From: JBEBVQ01 sp037190845
Lineage (GTDB): Bacteria > Bacteroidota > Bacteroidia > Chitinophagales > Chitinophagaceae
Direction of reading: 5' to 3'
NCBI GenBank assembly: GCA_037190845.1
Contig: JBBCJI010000006.1
Location: 50,777-114,776 of the forward strand
DNA length: 64,000 bases
The notes under the pieces: model-generated
What the model was told of the DNA's origin: nothing
What the model saw: only the letters and a program-made list of their open reading frames with translations
The model's database searches: none
Shown here: one piece after another, positions 16,901 to 25,700 of the stretch
Layout: the number at the start of each line of letters is the position of its first letter
How positions within the stretch are numbered: position 1 is the stretch's first letter
Program-made: the position numbers and the translations under genes

Positions 16901-17815
16901 ACAGAAGAGGATGACGAAGGAAACACTAAAGCTTCAAGAAAACAGGAGCTGCCTTTAAGTGAAGAAACATTCAAGTCCCTTATTGAAAACTCCAATCAGA
17001 CAAATCTTGATGAAAGCGAATTTTTTAGCGGTATGGTACCTGAATACTCCAGAGATGATACTAACAAAAGCTCTGATAAGTCAGCAAATCTGATAGTGTC
17101 ACGAGACAATATACCCGCAGGATCGGATGCTGTTCCGTTTTATTCAGAAAAAGAAATTCAACAGTTTTATCTGAATAGCATTTCTTCCCTTGTAGTATTG
17201 AATCCGGATGAAGAGTCTGTTATGCAGGAATGCGTGGTAGGGTTGAAACGGTCAAGGTATGTCACATTCTGTTATAATAAACAACCGGCTTCATTTGCTG
17301 ATAGCTGCTGGATCATACGTTCCGGCAGATTTAATATGCACTATCTGACAGCGCTGTTTAATTCAACTGTATTCGGTGCCTGGGTCCGTGCAAAGGGAGA
17401 ACAACAGAAGAACACTTACTTCATTAAAAATGATGTTTTGTACTCATTTCCGTTGGTTTTACCGACAGAAGATAAACTCTGGCTTTTCAGCAATCTTTAT
17501 GAATTGCTGGCAGCAACCGGTAAAAAAGAAGAAGCACTGGGAGCAGGTGTTATTAAATCCTATTTCGCCAGTTTGCTGGATGCGCTGATTTTCTGCAATT
17601 ACTTTCCGAAGTCCATGAAAAAAGAGGCTGACATATTATATAGTCAGTTGGGGATTCTTGTTCCCCGTGAGTTGCCCGCAGAAGATAAAACAGCAGCATT
17701 GGCAGAAGAGCTCTATGCTGTTATATACGACAGAAAACATCCGGTGCGTGAAGTATTGTATTTTCTGGATAACCAGGATAAAGTGAAACGGATAAAGTCA
17801 GAATTCACCAGGTAG
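13955..17815 (+). CDS. Z1-domain helicase-like protein with extra C-terminal region
   Basis: 1286 residues, longer than typical Z1 proteins. Walker A GHVQSGKTSNY is at about 139-149, Walker B LLIDDEADNA near 285, followed by the Z1 signature region (SVIAVGGNKLSRGLTLEG near 610, MGRWFGYRPGY near 650). This is a superfamily-2-type translocase known from restriction and MORC operons. Beyond about residue 1040 the chain contains HYLTALFNSTVFGAW (about 1129-1143), SFPLVLP, and ASLLDALIFCNYFP (about 1206), which resemble the C-terminal target-recognition region of TaqI/Eco57I-like enzymes. I infer a fused DNA-recognition module. It overlaps the GHKL gene. Confidence 0.85.
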   Translation: MSDTKTLEQAQKICRNLLDLDPPETVEKIEAAIKKVRLILPLDDEDVKELLARLIDVTGITQDPPRILDNNKTEPWVLDKWAENTSNRRFWKRYRDYLADEKKIAPKVLSRLDELTDNILDRLADPEAHDQFDKRGLIVGHVQSGKTSNYIGLITKAADAGYKLIVVLAGIHSTLRSQTQLRIDEGFLGYDTVTSRSFNENTNRIGVGRIDPNVPAHSLTSSAINGDFRRSIADISISLKGSDPVVVVIKKNSSVLKNLIQWLSAKIGEDIPGTNDRIIKNLPLLLIDDEADNASINISKGSVSAINGAIRALLQLFRKSAYVGYTATPYANVFIPPPEKNEELTKGLKVIVGSKDYMIGEDLFPRNFIINIPPPSNYVGPERFFGIVSEDTIYENAVDTDENEEADKYITNPVHLYEQVTDHQPKDYNDSAVVAERLRENNTHFIPDRHKNNDAKPKALPSSLKEAIKFFILACAARRVRGQVNVHNSMLVHVTRFIDWQNHIALLVEEELSRYRNRIEFGNELFLGELKEIWEKRFVPKTIEIAQLPDIGDTEMTPASWDILMPELLPAVTKIRVRAVHGSTLLGGLEPENIEPLDYYENRKRGLSVIAVGGNKLSRGLTLEGLTVSYYLRSSKMYDTLMQMGRWFGYRPGYLDLCRLFTTADLVSHYKYITAATEEMRAEFDRMSLLRRTPYDFGLKVRAHTGVLTITAANKFRYKKMMSFSFSGELEETWQFDKMRREVFEQNHRITQNFIRSLGNPSGPANNSKHLRSQSYVWRGQKNYKEVLGYLSEYQSSQPSFQIPILREYIEKQVANGKLINWTIALINNKSASESQMEYYGAQKTGLSYRKDDAEPGSQYYELTKAHIIGNFHEYIDLTDEQLSNALEETIKDKDERGIETPTEHPSPLRIRRNRDEADALLLIYPLNPRPVADKSAYSDVPVIGLALSFPYIKDEEKVTYAVNEVFKNLLYDYPEELDFEDTEEDDEGNTKASRKQELPLSEETFKSLIENSNQTNLDESEFFSGMVPEYSRDDTNKSSDKSANLIVSRDNIPAGSDAVPFYSEKEIQQFYLNSISSLVVLNPDEESVMQECVVGLKRSRYVTFCYNKQPASFADSCWIIRSGRFNMHYLTALFNSTVFGAWVRAKGEQQKNTYFIKNDVLYSFPLVLPTEDKLWLFSNLYELLAATGKKEEALGAGVIKSYFASLLDALIFCNYFPKSMKKEADILYSQLGILVPRELPAEDKTAALAEELYAVIYDRKHPVREVLYFLDNQDKVKRIKSEFTR

Positions 17816-17825
17816 AACAGAATGT

Positions 17826-19619
17826 ATGAAAATTTCAAAAATCATCATCAGCAATTACCGGGCTTTCTATAGTGAGAAAGGAAAAAAGGATACGGAATAC
17901 AGAATCAATCTGAGGCTGGGGGAAAATATGCTGATTTACGGAGAAAACGGAAGTGGCAAGAGTTCTTTATATAAGGCATTGAAGGATTTATTCCGTTCAT
18001 CGCTTGAAGCTGATTGTAAAATCACAGAAAATATATTTTCGAAAGATGAAGAACTGGAGGAGCAGCCTTTTGTTGCGGTTACGTTTTCCGGCGATGGACT
18101 TACTGATGAAACCTATCAACTCTCAGCAGACCCTCATCTTACTCAGAATGCAAATGAAAAGCTCAGCTCAGTTGCCCGCTCCCGTAGCTTTATGACATAC
18201 AGGGATCTGCTGAGAGTTCATTTTATTGATAATCCGGAAGTAAATCTTTTTGAGTTTTTATTTGGCAGCGACGGTTTATTGGCTGACATGCCCAACCCTT
18301 CTGCAACACGTGCCGAAACAAAACTCAGAATGTATGCCCTATGGCAGGCAACTATTGGGCAGCAGGACGAAGTAACCATTCACGATTTTACTAATGGTGT
18401 TAATCAGATAATGAGTGATCTGAACAATTCACTCAATCATCTGCTCAGATATTTTGACGAGTCCATTTCCGTCAGTTTTTCTGCTTTATCAGAGGATGCC
18501 GTAAAGGCCGGAAAACCTGTTGTGAAAATGACCGTTACTTATTTTGAGAAAGCCCTGGGTGGTGACGCAGAAGAATACCACAATTTTCTGAATGAAGCCA
18601 GGTTATCAGCCCTGGCAATCTGTATTTTTCTGGCAGCCCATCTTTCTGTTCCTGCTCCTGCTTATAAAATTCTGTTCCTTGATGATATATTTACCGGCTT
18701 AGATACCCAAAACAGAATACCGCTGCTGAATATACTCACCGACAAAGTTATAAGAGGGACAGTATCTGAAACCTTTACAGATTATCAGGTTTTTCTGTCA
18801 ACTTATGATAAACAATGGTTCGATTTAGCAAAAAATCATTTGGGAACCAGTAACTGGCATTTTCTGGAAATGTATATTGATAAGCATAGTAAAGGTTTTC
18901 ATTATCCGGCGTTGTTGCCCAGTGAAGGAGATTTTGAAAAAGCAACGCATTATTTCCGGATGAAACAATATCCTGCCTGTGCTAATTATCAGCGGAAAAT
19001 ATGTGAGGGTCTGATTAAAAGGTTTCTGCCGGATTATAAAAAATATGATGCGCTGCCCAATGGTGATATAAAACCCGTAGAAAAATTGGCGACTCTGATT
19101 GAGCGTTTTGAGAGTTATTTAATAGAAAACGGGTTGGACGTTACACCATATAACGGGCTTAAGACATGTCTCCGGGCCTTCATGAATCCGCTCTCCCACG
19201 ATGACGGAGAAAGCCCGGCATACAGAAAAGAACTGGAACTGGGTTTTGAATTGATAAAAAAGCTTCAGACACTTAAAAATACAGAGTATATTAAACAAGG
19301 CGAGATTATCCGGACGCAGCAAGCACATGGTGAAACCGGAGTTCCTTATCTGTACGAGTTCGAAGTGCAGACATCCGTAAGGGTTCTTATTTCTGACACA
19401 GAAAGAAAAATTAGCAAATTAATAATTCGTCCGACTAAGATGACTAAACTTGACGATAACAAGGTGGAAAAATTTATATATGATGCAGAGCCTATCGATA
19501 AAGGGCTAAAAAGTGTTTGTGATTTTTTGAAAATTGGCGCTGAATTAGATCCATTGCAAGAGTTTACCTGGAGAAACGGAGACAGCGATGAACCGCTGAA
19601 TTCAATGCTTCAGAAATAA
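17826..19619 (+). CDS. SMC/ABC-type AAA ATPase
   Basis: 597 residues. The N-terminus ISKIIISNYRAFYS is the typical first strand of RecF/SMC-like ATPases. Walker A GENGSGKSSL spans 39-48, and the signature-like region RLSALAICIFLAAHL lies near 260, directly before Walker B ILFLDDIFTGLD (about 282-293). There is no long coiled coil between the halves. The C-terminal 250 residues include a helical part (YPACANYQRKICEGLIKRFL; later CLRAFMNPLSHDD) that may be HEPN-like or a partner-binding region. It is separated from the Z1 gene by 10 bp and from AIPR by 12 bp. Probably a DNA-sensing or damage-sensing ATPase of the same system. Confidence 0.85.
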   Translation: MKISKIIISNYRAFYSEKGKKDTEYRINLRLGENMLIYGENGSGKSSLYKALKDLFRSSLEADCKITENIFSKDEELEEQPFVAVTFSGDGLTDETYQLSADPHLTQNANEKLSSVARSRSFMTYRDLLRVHFIDNPEVNLFEFLFGSDGLLADMPNPSATRAETKLRMYALWQATIGQQDEVTIHDFTNGVNQIMSDLNNSLNHLLRYFDESISVSFSALSEDAVKAGKPVVKMTVTYFEKALGGDAEEYHNFLNEARLSALAICIFLAAHLSVPAPAYKILFLDDIFTGLDTQNRIPLLNILTDKVIRGTVSETFTDYQVFLSTYDKQWFDLAKNHLGTSNWHFLEMYIDKHSKGFHYPALLPSEGDFEKATHYFRMKQYPACANYQRKICEGLIKRFLPDYKKYDALPNGDIKPVEKLATLIERFESYLIENGLDVTPYNGLKTCLRAFMNPLSHDDGESPAYRKELELGFELIKKLQTLKNTEYIKQGEIIRTQQAHGETGVPYLYEFEVQTSVRVLISDTERKISKLIIRPTKMTKLDDNKVEKFIYDAEPIDKGLKSVCDFLKIGAELDPLQEFTWRNGDSDEPLNSMLQK

Positions 19620-19631
19620 AATATATCCTCT

Positions 19632-21704
19632 ATGTCAAACACCAGCTCTGAATTAATCCATTTTCGTTCAACATTGCTACAAGATATTGCCGATGAAATT
19701 GAAACAGACAGGTCCGGCGGCATCCGTGAAGAAAAATTTACCACAACGATTCTGAACTATCTGGACGAAGCCGGGGAAACAGAAGGAGCTGTTCCGTGCC
19801 GGGAAATCCGTGAAAACAGCATCGGTAACCGCATCCACAAGATTAACGGTTATGCATTCAGTGAAGGATATGAAACTGTGGACTTATTTATCACGGTTTT
19901 CAAAGGAATTACGGATATAGGCAGGCTATATGCAGAAGATATTAAAACTGCAACGAACCTGGCAACCCGCTTTCTTCAGAACCTACTTTCCGGCAAAATG
20001 GAAGGCGTTGAAGAAACCGCTCCTGTTTTCGATTTCGTCAGAACATTCCGGGAAATATACAGGGATATTGTAAGGGTGAATATTTATCTCCTCTCTGATA
20101 TGCAGATACCCCTGGAACCACCGGAACAATCCGAAATTAATGGCATCAGGGTACATTATCATATCCGTGATATTGAGTACATCTACCGCATTTACACTTC
20201 AGGCACTGGCAAACAGGCTATCGAAATAGATTTTATTAAGAAATTCAGCCAGACACTTCCCTGTTTATCCGGCCCGGAGAGGAATGAAGATTATGAATCT
20301 TATCTCTGTGTAATACCTGCCAGAATGCTGGCCGATATATATGCCGATCACGGAGCCAGGTTATTGGAACAGAATGTGCGGACTTTCCTTCAGTTCCGGG
20401 GCAATATCAATAAAGGGATACGAGACACCATTCTGAAGGAGCCTCATATGTTTATGGCGTATAATAACGGGATCTCAGCAACAGCAGAATCTGTAAAGCT
20501 TACAGATGATAAAAAAAGTATCCTCTCCATAAAGGATTTCCAGATTGTAAACGGAGGCCAGACAACGGCATCAATATTTCAGACACGGAGAAAGTACAAA
20601 ACAGCAGATCTTAATCCTGTAAGTGTTCAAGTAAAACTCACGGTCATAAAAGATCCGAAGAAAAAGCCTGGAATAGTTTCATTGATTTCCAGATATGCGA
20701 ATACTCAGAACAAAGTGTCTGAAGCAGATCTTTCCTCAAATCATCCGTTTCACATTGAGCTGGAATATCTTTCTCGGAAAATATGGACATCTGCCAGTCC
20801 CGGAAAAAATCAGACACGTTGGTACTATGAAAGAGCCAGAGGACAATATAATGATGAACTATCTCAGATCGACAAGGCTGCACAACAGAAAAAATGGCTG
20901 GACCGGAATCCCAAGAATCAAAAATTTGCCAAAGAGGATCTGGCAAGATTTTATATAAGCTGGGAAATGCAGCCATGGTGGGTAGTACGTGGTCGCCAAA
21001 GGAGTTTTGTGGAATTTATGAAGATTGCAGATGACCTTGATGTCACAACTGCTTTTTATGAAGACCTAATAGCTAAAGCTATTATTTTCAGAACAGCAGA
21101 ACGTTTATATGGAGCAGGAGCAAAAGCTATAGGAGATCTCAGGTATATGGTTGTTCCTTATTCTGTAGCCTGGCTACGCTTTGTAACAAATAACCGGATT
21201 AATCTTTTGAAAATATGGAAAAACCAGAAACTGACTACCGCCTTCGAGAAAGAGCTGTTCAGAATACTTCGGATTGTTGATGATTTTATGCGGGAAACAG
21301 CACCCGGAGGTCTGATTGGAGAGTGGGCAAAGAAAGAAGAATGCTGGAAACAACTAAAAAACAGAACATTTGATACCAACTTCGATACAATAAAACAGGC
21401 ATGTTATTCAGAAGATGAATTCAAAGCAAGACATGATGAAGTTCTCATTGATGAATTAAAATTGCAGGAAATAGAGCATGATCTCAGAAAACTTGGAGTT
21501 GATGGATGGATAAAAATCGATCAGCTCGGGAAAGTATTGGAACGCTTTTCTATCCGGGAGTCTAACTTCATCTGGAAAATAATAAACAAACTGGAAAAGA
21601 AAGGACAATTCACAAATAAGGAATTGAAAAGAGCAGAGTTAATAATGTCTATAATTCGGGCAGATCATTCTCAAATACTGAGAGAGCTGGAGAGTAATCC
21701 ATAA
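19632..21704 (+). CDS. AIPR-family (abortive infection phage resistance) protein
   Basis: 690 residues. The AIPR signature is visible in the centre: ARLLEQNVRTFLQFRGNINK (about 240-259), MFMAYNNGISATAESV, DFQIVNGGQTTASIFQTRRK (about 300-320), then VSLISRYANTQNKVSEADL. AIPR proteins are known from abortive-infection and restriction loci, and their biochemical activity is not well defined. As the last gene of the operon it may be the effector or an accessory. The C-terminal 120 residues are charged helices, possibly a winged helix (GVDGWIKIDQLGKVLERFSI). Confidence 0.88.
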   Translation: MSNTSSELIHFRSTLLQDIADEIETDRSGGIREEKFTTTILNYLDEAGETEGAVPCREIRENSIGNRIHKINGYAFSEGYETVDLFITVFKGITDIGRLYAEDIKTATNLATRFLQNLLSGKMEGVEETAPVFDFVRTFREIYRDIVRVNIYLLSDMQIPLEPPEQSEINGIRVHYHIRDIEYIYRIYTSGTGKQAIEIDFIKKFSQTLPCLSGPERNEDYESYLCVIPARMLADIYADHGARLLEQNVRTFLQFRGNINKGIRDTILKEPHMFMAYNNGISATAESVKLTDDKKSILSIKDFQIVNGGQTTASIFQTRRKYKTADLNPVSVQVKLTVIKDPKKKPGIVSLISRYANTQNKVSEADLSSNHPFHIELEYLSRKIWTSASPGKNQTRWYYERARGQYNDELSQIDKAAQQKKWLDRNPKNQKFAKEDLARFYISWEMQPWWVVRGRQRSFVEFMKIADDLDVTTAFYEDLIAKAIIFRTAERLYGAGAKAIGDLRYMVVPYSVAWLRFVTNNRINLLKIWKNQKLTTAFEKELFRILRIVDDFMRETAPGGLIGEWAKKEECWKQLKNRTFDTNFDTIKQACYSEDEFKARHDEVLIDELKLQEIEHDLRKLGVDGWIKIDQLGKVLERFSIRESNFIWKIINKLEKKGQFTNKELKRAELIMSIIRADHSQILRELESNP

Positions 21705-21933
21705 TATGTATAATTTTCATCTTTATATTAACTGTAATATAGGCTAAAATTTTTTGATCCTCCCTGTGGCTTCGTTCCGTTCGGCTTCGCCTCACTTCAC
21801 CACAAGGCCCCTCTATCTACAGTTACCTGAGTTTACACAATGGATTTTATACTACCCTAAATATTCAGAAAATACCCTTCCAGATAAGTCCCGATTGAAA
21901 TTTCCTGTTTGAAATTTTAATCTTCCCGGATAG
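21705..21933. other. Intergenic region between convergent genes
   Basis: No gene is visible between the AIPR stop and the stop of the convergent regulator gene. The segment is AT-rich with a short GC-rich patch (CTTCGTTCCGTTCGGCTTCG near 21770). No clear terminator hairpin with T-run was found. Confidence 0.5.
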
Positions 21934-22293
21934 TTATTTAGATATGCGTTTTTTGCCGGCGGCTTTTCTACTTTCTTCAATTTCTTTTACGGCTGCTTGT
22001 ATTTGGGCTTTCGTTACCTTATCGTACATAGTAAAGAACACTCCTGGCGTTACCCCCATTCCTTCAATTACCCGGATCACCGTGGTAATATGTGCATCTC
22101 TTTCTCCCACAGATAATTTTTGCACAATAGGATAACTCACACCTGATGCTGCCTCTAGTTGCCTTAGAGCGTCTACGATCGTAAGATCTTCGATACCCTT
22201 TTCTTTATTTGCTCTGGATATAGTTTTATTTTTTTTAAGAATTAGCCTTATGCAAACTGCAACTCGTAACAATATTTCGTTATTACTATCCAT
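21934..22293 (-). CDS. XRE-type helix-turn-helix regulator
   Basis: 119 residues. A helix-turn-helix of the Cro/C1 type spans about residues 42-85: LRQLEAASGVSYPIVQKLSV followed by TTVIRVIEGMGVTPGVFF. A basic C-terminal tail (SRKAAGKKRISK) follows. It converges on the defence operon and has an 8-bp inverted repeat 33-52 bp upstream of its start that is a good autoregulatory operator candidate. A role as regulator of the island is possible but not shown by the sequence. Confidence 0.75.
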   Translation of the reverse strand: MDSNNEILLRVAVCIRLILKKNKTISRANKEKGIEDLTIVDALRQLEAASGVSYPIVQKLSVGERDAHITTVIRVIEGMGVTPGVFFTMYDKVTKAQIQAAVKEIEESRKAAGKKRISK

Positions 22294-22325
22294 GTTAGCA
22301 AGTTGAAGGCATTTGAAAAATATTT

Positions 22326-22345
22326 TGATACTCGAATGAGTATCA
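22326..22345. promoter_or_regulatory. Inverted-repeat operator candidate upstream of the XRE regulator
   Basis: TGATACTC-GAAT-GAGTATCA is a perfect 8-bp dyad with a 4-nt centre located 33 bp upstream of the regulator start at 22293. The size suits a homodimeric helix-turn-helix protein. Confidence 0.55.
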
Positions 22346-22427
22346 TGAAATAATTTCCCTATTTTTGTTCCTCAACAACATTGCTTGGTATTTTGTAAAT
22401 AGATCCATTATGATGTAGGATATATTT

Positions 22428-22435
22428 TAACTTTG
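22428..22435 (+). promoter_or_regulatory. Possible -7 box of RNA-like element A
   Basis: TAACTTTG fits the Bacteroidota TAnnTTTG -7 element and lies 37 nt before GAATCTCG of element A. No TTG -33 box is found at the right spacing, so this is only a candidate. Confidence 0.35.
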
Positions 22436-22472
22436 CGATACTTCAATAAACTGCATTTGAAGCATTCGCTTT

Positions 22473-22615
22473 GAATCTCGTTCAGAAAATTGGTACTTTT
22501 CAAACACACGAGAGGATAAGTTGAATAGCTCACGACCCGGGCGTGAGTTACTTACTTATTCGTGTGTGGGGCGTACCAACCCTTCTGAACGGTAAGTGAG
22601 CCTCACGCCCTTTTT
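22473..22615 (+). ncRNA. Structured RNA-like element, copy A
   Basis: Begins GAATCTCG. Helices: CGTTCAGAA (22479-22487) with TTCTGAACG (22583-22591), TTGGTAC (22490-22496) with GTACCAA (22573-22579), ACACACGA (22504-22511) with TCGTGTGT (22560-22567), ATAAGT with ACTTAT (22516/22554). The apical hairpin is CTCACG-ACCCGGG-CGTGAG (22529-22547). The tail CTCACGCCC (22602-22610) plus five T is a perfect 9-bp complement of GGGCGTGAG (22539-22547), giving a pseudoknot or an alternative fold. Elements at 6516 (minus) and 52918 show the same layout with different bases. It lies 170 bp before a T9SS protein gene. No known family is recognised. Confidence 0.72.
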
Positions 22616-22785
22616 ATATCCATAATCAGGCGTCCCTCCCTTATTTGCCCGCCTTTCCAGGCTGGTCAAAGATTCATTTCCTGAGAACCTATACTGCTTA
22701 GCATGGCATAAGCCATAACCCTGCTGCATCTGCGGCCTTGGCGAAGCTATGCCCTCAATTTTCTAACCTCCCAAAACCAACAGCG

Positions 22786-25700
22786 ATGAAACGCTCTTTA
22801 CTTTATTATACCTGCCTGGCCCTGCTGGCAGTCATACACAGCACGGTATTTGCCGCACCTGATCCCCATTCCTTACCTGCTGGCGATCTTCAGTTGATCG
22901 AAAACAAAGGCCAGATCACCGACCAGCGCTACAACCCACGTCCGGATATAGACTTCAAAATAGCTGCCGGCAACGGCCTCAACATCTTCATCGGCAGTGG
23001 GCAAATCCATTACCAATGGAGCAAAACCGAAAACAATGCTGTATCATCCCTCACCCCTCGTCATCCCGACCGAAGCGGAGGGACCTCATCCCTCAACGAA
23101 GAGTCATCCCTCAATCCTCACCCCTCATCCCTGATCACGTACCGCATGGACGCCACCCTGCTCAACGCCAACCCATCCGCAGAGATCATCACAGAGGATA
23201 AGCAGCCGTTTTACGAGCAATACTACACCCACCTTACCGGCGAAAACGGCATCAGGGCATACAGCTACAAAAAGATCACGTACCGGGAAGTCTACCCGCA
23301 CATAGACTGGGTGTTTTACATCAACACCGCAGGTCAGGTAGAGCACGACTTCGTCGTCCGTCCTGGTGGTAAAGTCTCCGACATCCGGCTGCAGTATGCC
23401 GGTGCTACTGGTATGCGCCTGAACCCGGACGGAAGCGTTACCGCCGCCACCCCGTTCGGCTCCGTTACAGAAAATGCGCCCTATTGCTTTCAGCAGGATG
23501 GCCGGACGGTGCCCGGCAGGTTTGTCCTTGCCAATAACACCCTCAGCTTCTCCACAGCCGCATACGAGGGCATACTCACCATAGACCCCGTGCTGGAATG
23601 GGGCACTTACTTCGGCGGCAGCGAGACTGACCGGGCAGAAGACGTAGCGACCGACCCCTACGGTAACGTGTACATCACCGGCCGGACAAACAGCCTCGCA
23701 AATATTGCTACTACAGGTGCGCACCAGGATACTTTTGCCGGCGGTAGTCAGGCAGGAGGAGCGGAAGCATTTCTCTCAAAATTCAACCGTGACGGTCGCT
23801 GTCTTTGGTCTACCTACTACGGTGGAGAAAGAATTGATGTAGGCGTCGGGGTTGTTTGTGATACGACAAGGCATATCTACATGGCAGGCTACACCAATTC
23901 CGGTAGCGGAATAGCGACAAGCGGCGTACATCAGCCCGCAAAAGCTGGTTCCGCCACCAGCTACGATGCCTTCCTGGTAAAATTCGATACAGCAGGCCGG
24001 CGGATCTGGGGCACTTACTACGGCGGGACGGGCGCAGATGGCAATACCTCGATAGGAGCCGCATGCGACGAGCAGGGGTATATATACCTCACCGGCAATA
24101 CGCAAAGCGCATCCGGCATTGCCTCATCCAACGGGTATATTACAACCCGCCCCGGCGGTCACGATATGTTCCTCGCCCGGTTCAAACCGGATGGCACAAT
24201 AGACTGGAGCACTTATTATGGGGGAGCCGGCAACGACTATGGCGTAGATGCAGCCGTCGGCACGGCCGGGGATGTATATGTTGCCGGCTATACCCAGAGC
24301 GACAACGGTATTGCGACCGCCGGCACACATCAGCAACATTACGGAGGCGTACGGGATGCGTTCCTGGTGAAGTTCAGCCCGCAGGGGCAATTGCTTTGGG
24401 GCACCTATTACGGTGGCGACAATTACGATGAAGCCATTACAGTGACTTGTGATCATACAGGCAACGTCCTGATGGCAGGGACTACCCTGAGCGATACCGG
24501 TATCGCCACAACCGGCAGCCACCAGCCCGCTATAACCGAGCAAACGTACGGGGAAGGATTTTGTGTCAAATTCACCCCGGACGGCCAACGCATCTGGGGC
24601 ACTTACTACGGAGGTGACCGGGTAGACGGCATCACGGCTGTCACAACGGGTCCGGATAACAGGATATACCTGGCAGGTGAGACAAAAAGCGCTTCCGGCA
24701 TTACAACGCCGGACGGATATCAGCCGCAGATGGCAGGTACGACACCGGAAATAAACAGCGGCTTTATCATAAAAATGGATAGCGCAGGCCGGCGGATTTG
24801 GGGTACTTATTACGGCGGCGTGGATCATGATGTGATTACAGGGATAGCCCTTGATGCCTTGTACAATCTCTATATCGCAGGCGCCGCAAAAAGCGGCAGC
24901 CTGATCACTACGCCAAACAGCTACCAGCCGGCACACGGCGGCGGCGACAACGATGCCTTTCTCGTACGCTTCAGCGACTGCACGCCACCCGCAGCTCCGG
25001 ATACGATCTCCGGGCCGGGTATCGTCTGCACGGGGCAGGAAGCAGGGTATAAAGCTTCCGGATCGGCAGATGCAGATCATTACACCTGGCTGCTCCCGGC
25101 AATGTGGACGGGCCATTCCGTTTCAGATTCCATCCGTATCCGTCCGTCCGCAGATGGCCAGATACGCGTAGTAGCGCACAGCCATTGCGGTGGCAGCAGC
25201 GACACCTTATCCCGCCACATTGCAATAAGCCCTCTCCCGGTCTTATCTCCGTCAGGGCATAATGATCTCTGCGCAGGCGATACGCTGCAATTGAGCGCCG
25301 CACCCGCAACGGCGTCGTCTTATACCTGGCTGCAGGATGGCCGGTCTATACCTGGGGCAGCTACGGATCAGTACAATGCATATGCCTCCGGCAGCTACCG
25401 GGTCATTACAGACAATGGCATTTGTACGGACACCTCGCTGCCTGTTACGATCGTGGTTCACCCCCTGCCCGTTCCGGTCGTGGTCAGCAACGGAGGCATA
25501 CTCTCCACCACGCAGCCCTACTTGGCATATCAATGGTATTACAACGGCAGCCTGGTTACCGGCGCTACACAGGCAACCCATACAGCCGCTTTCGATGGCG
25601 CTTATGCGGTATCCGTTACAGACAGCAACAACTGCCGGGCAATGTCCGCTCCGGTCTCCGTTGGCGACGACACATACGTCAACGACGGCATCAGCCGTAA

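Noticed and set aside
22473..22615. RNA-like elements considered as retron msr-msd or as transposon-guide RNAs
   Set aside because: No reverse transcriptase, TnpB/IscB or complete IS110 gene lies next to any of the three copies; the identity is left open.
24124..25116. Long minus-strand frame opposite the T9SS propeller gene
   Set aside because: It is antisense to repetitive, strongly coding SBBP blades and its translation shows no domain; the GC-rich codon pattern explains the open frame.
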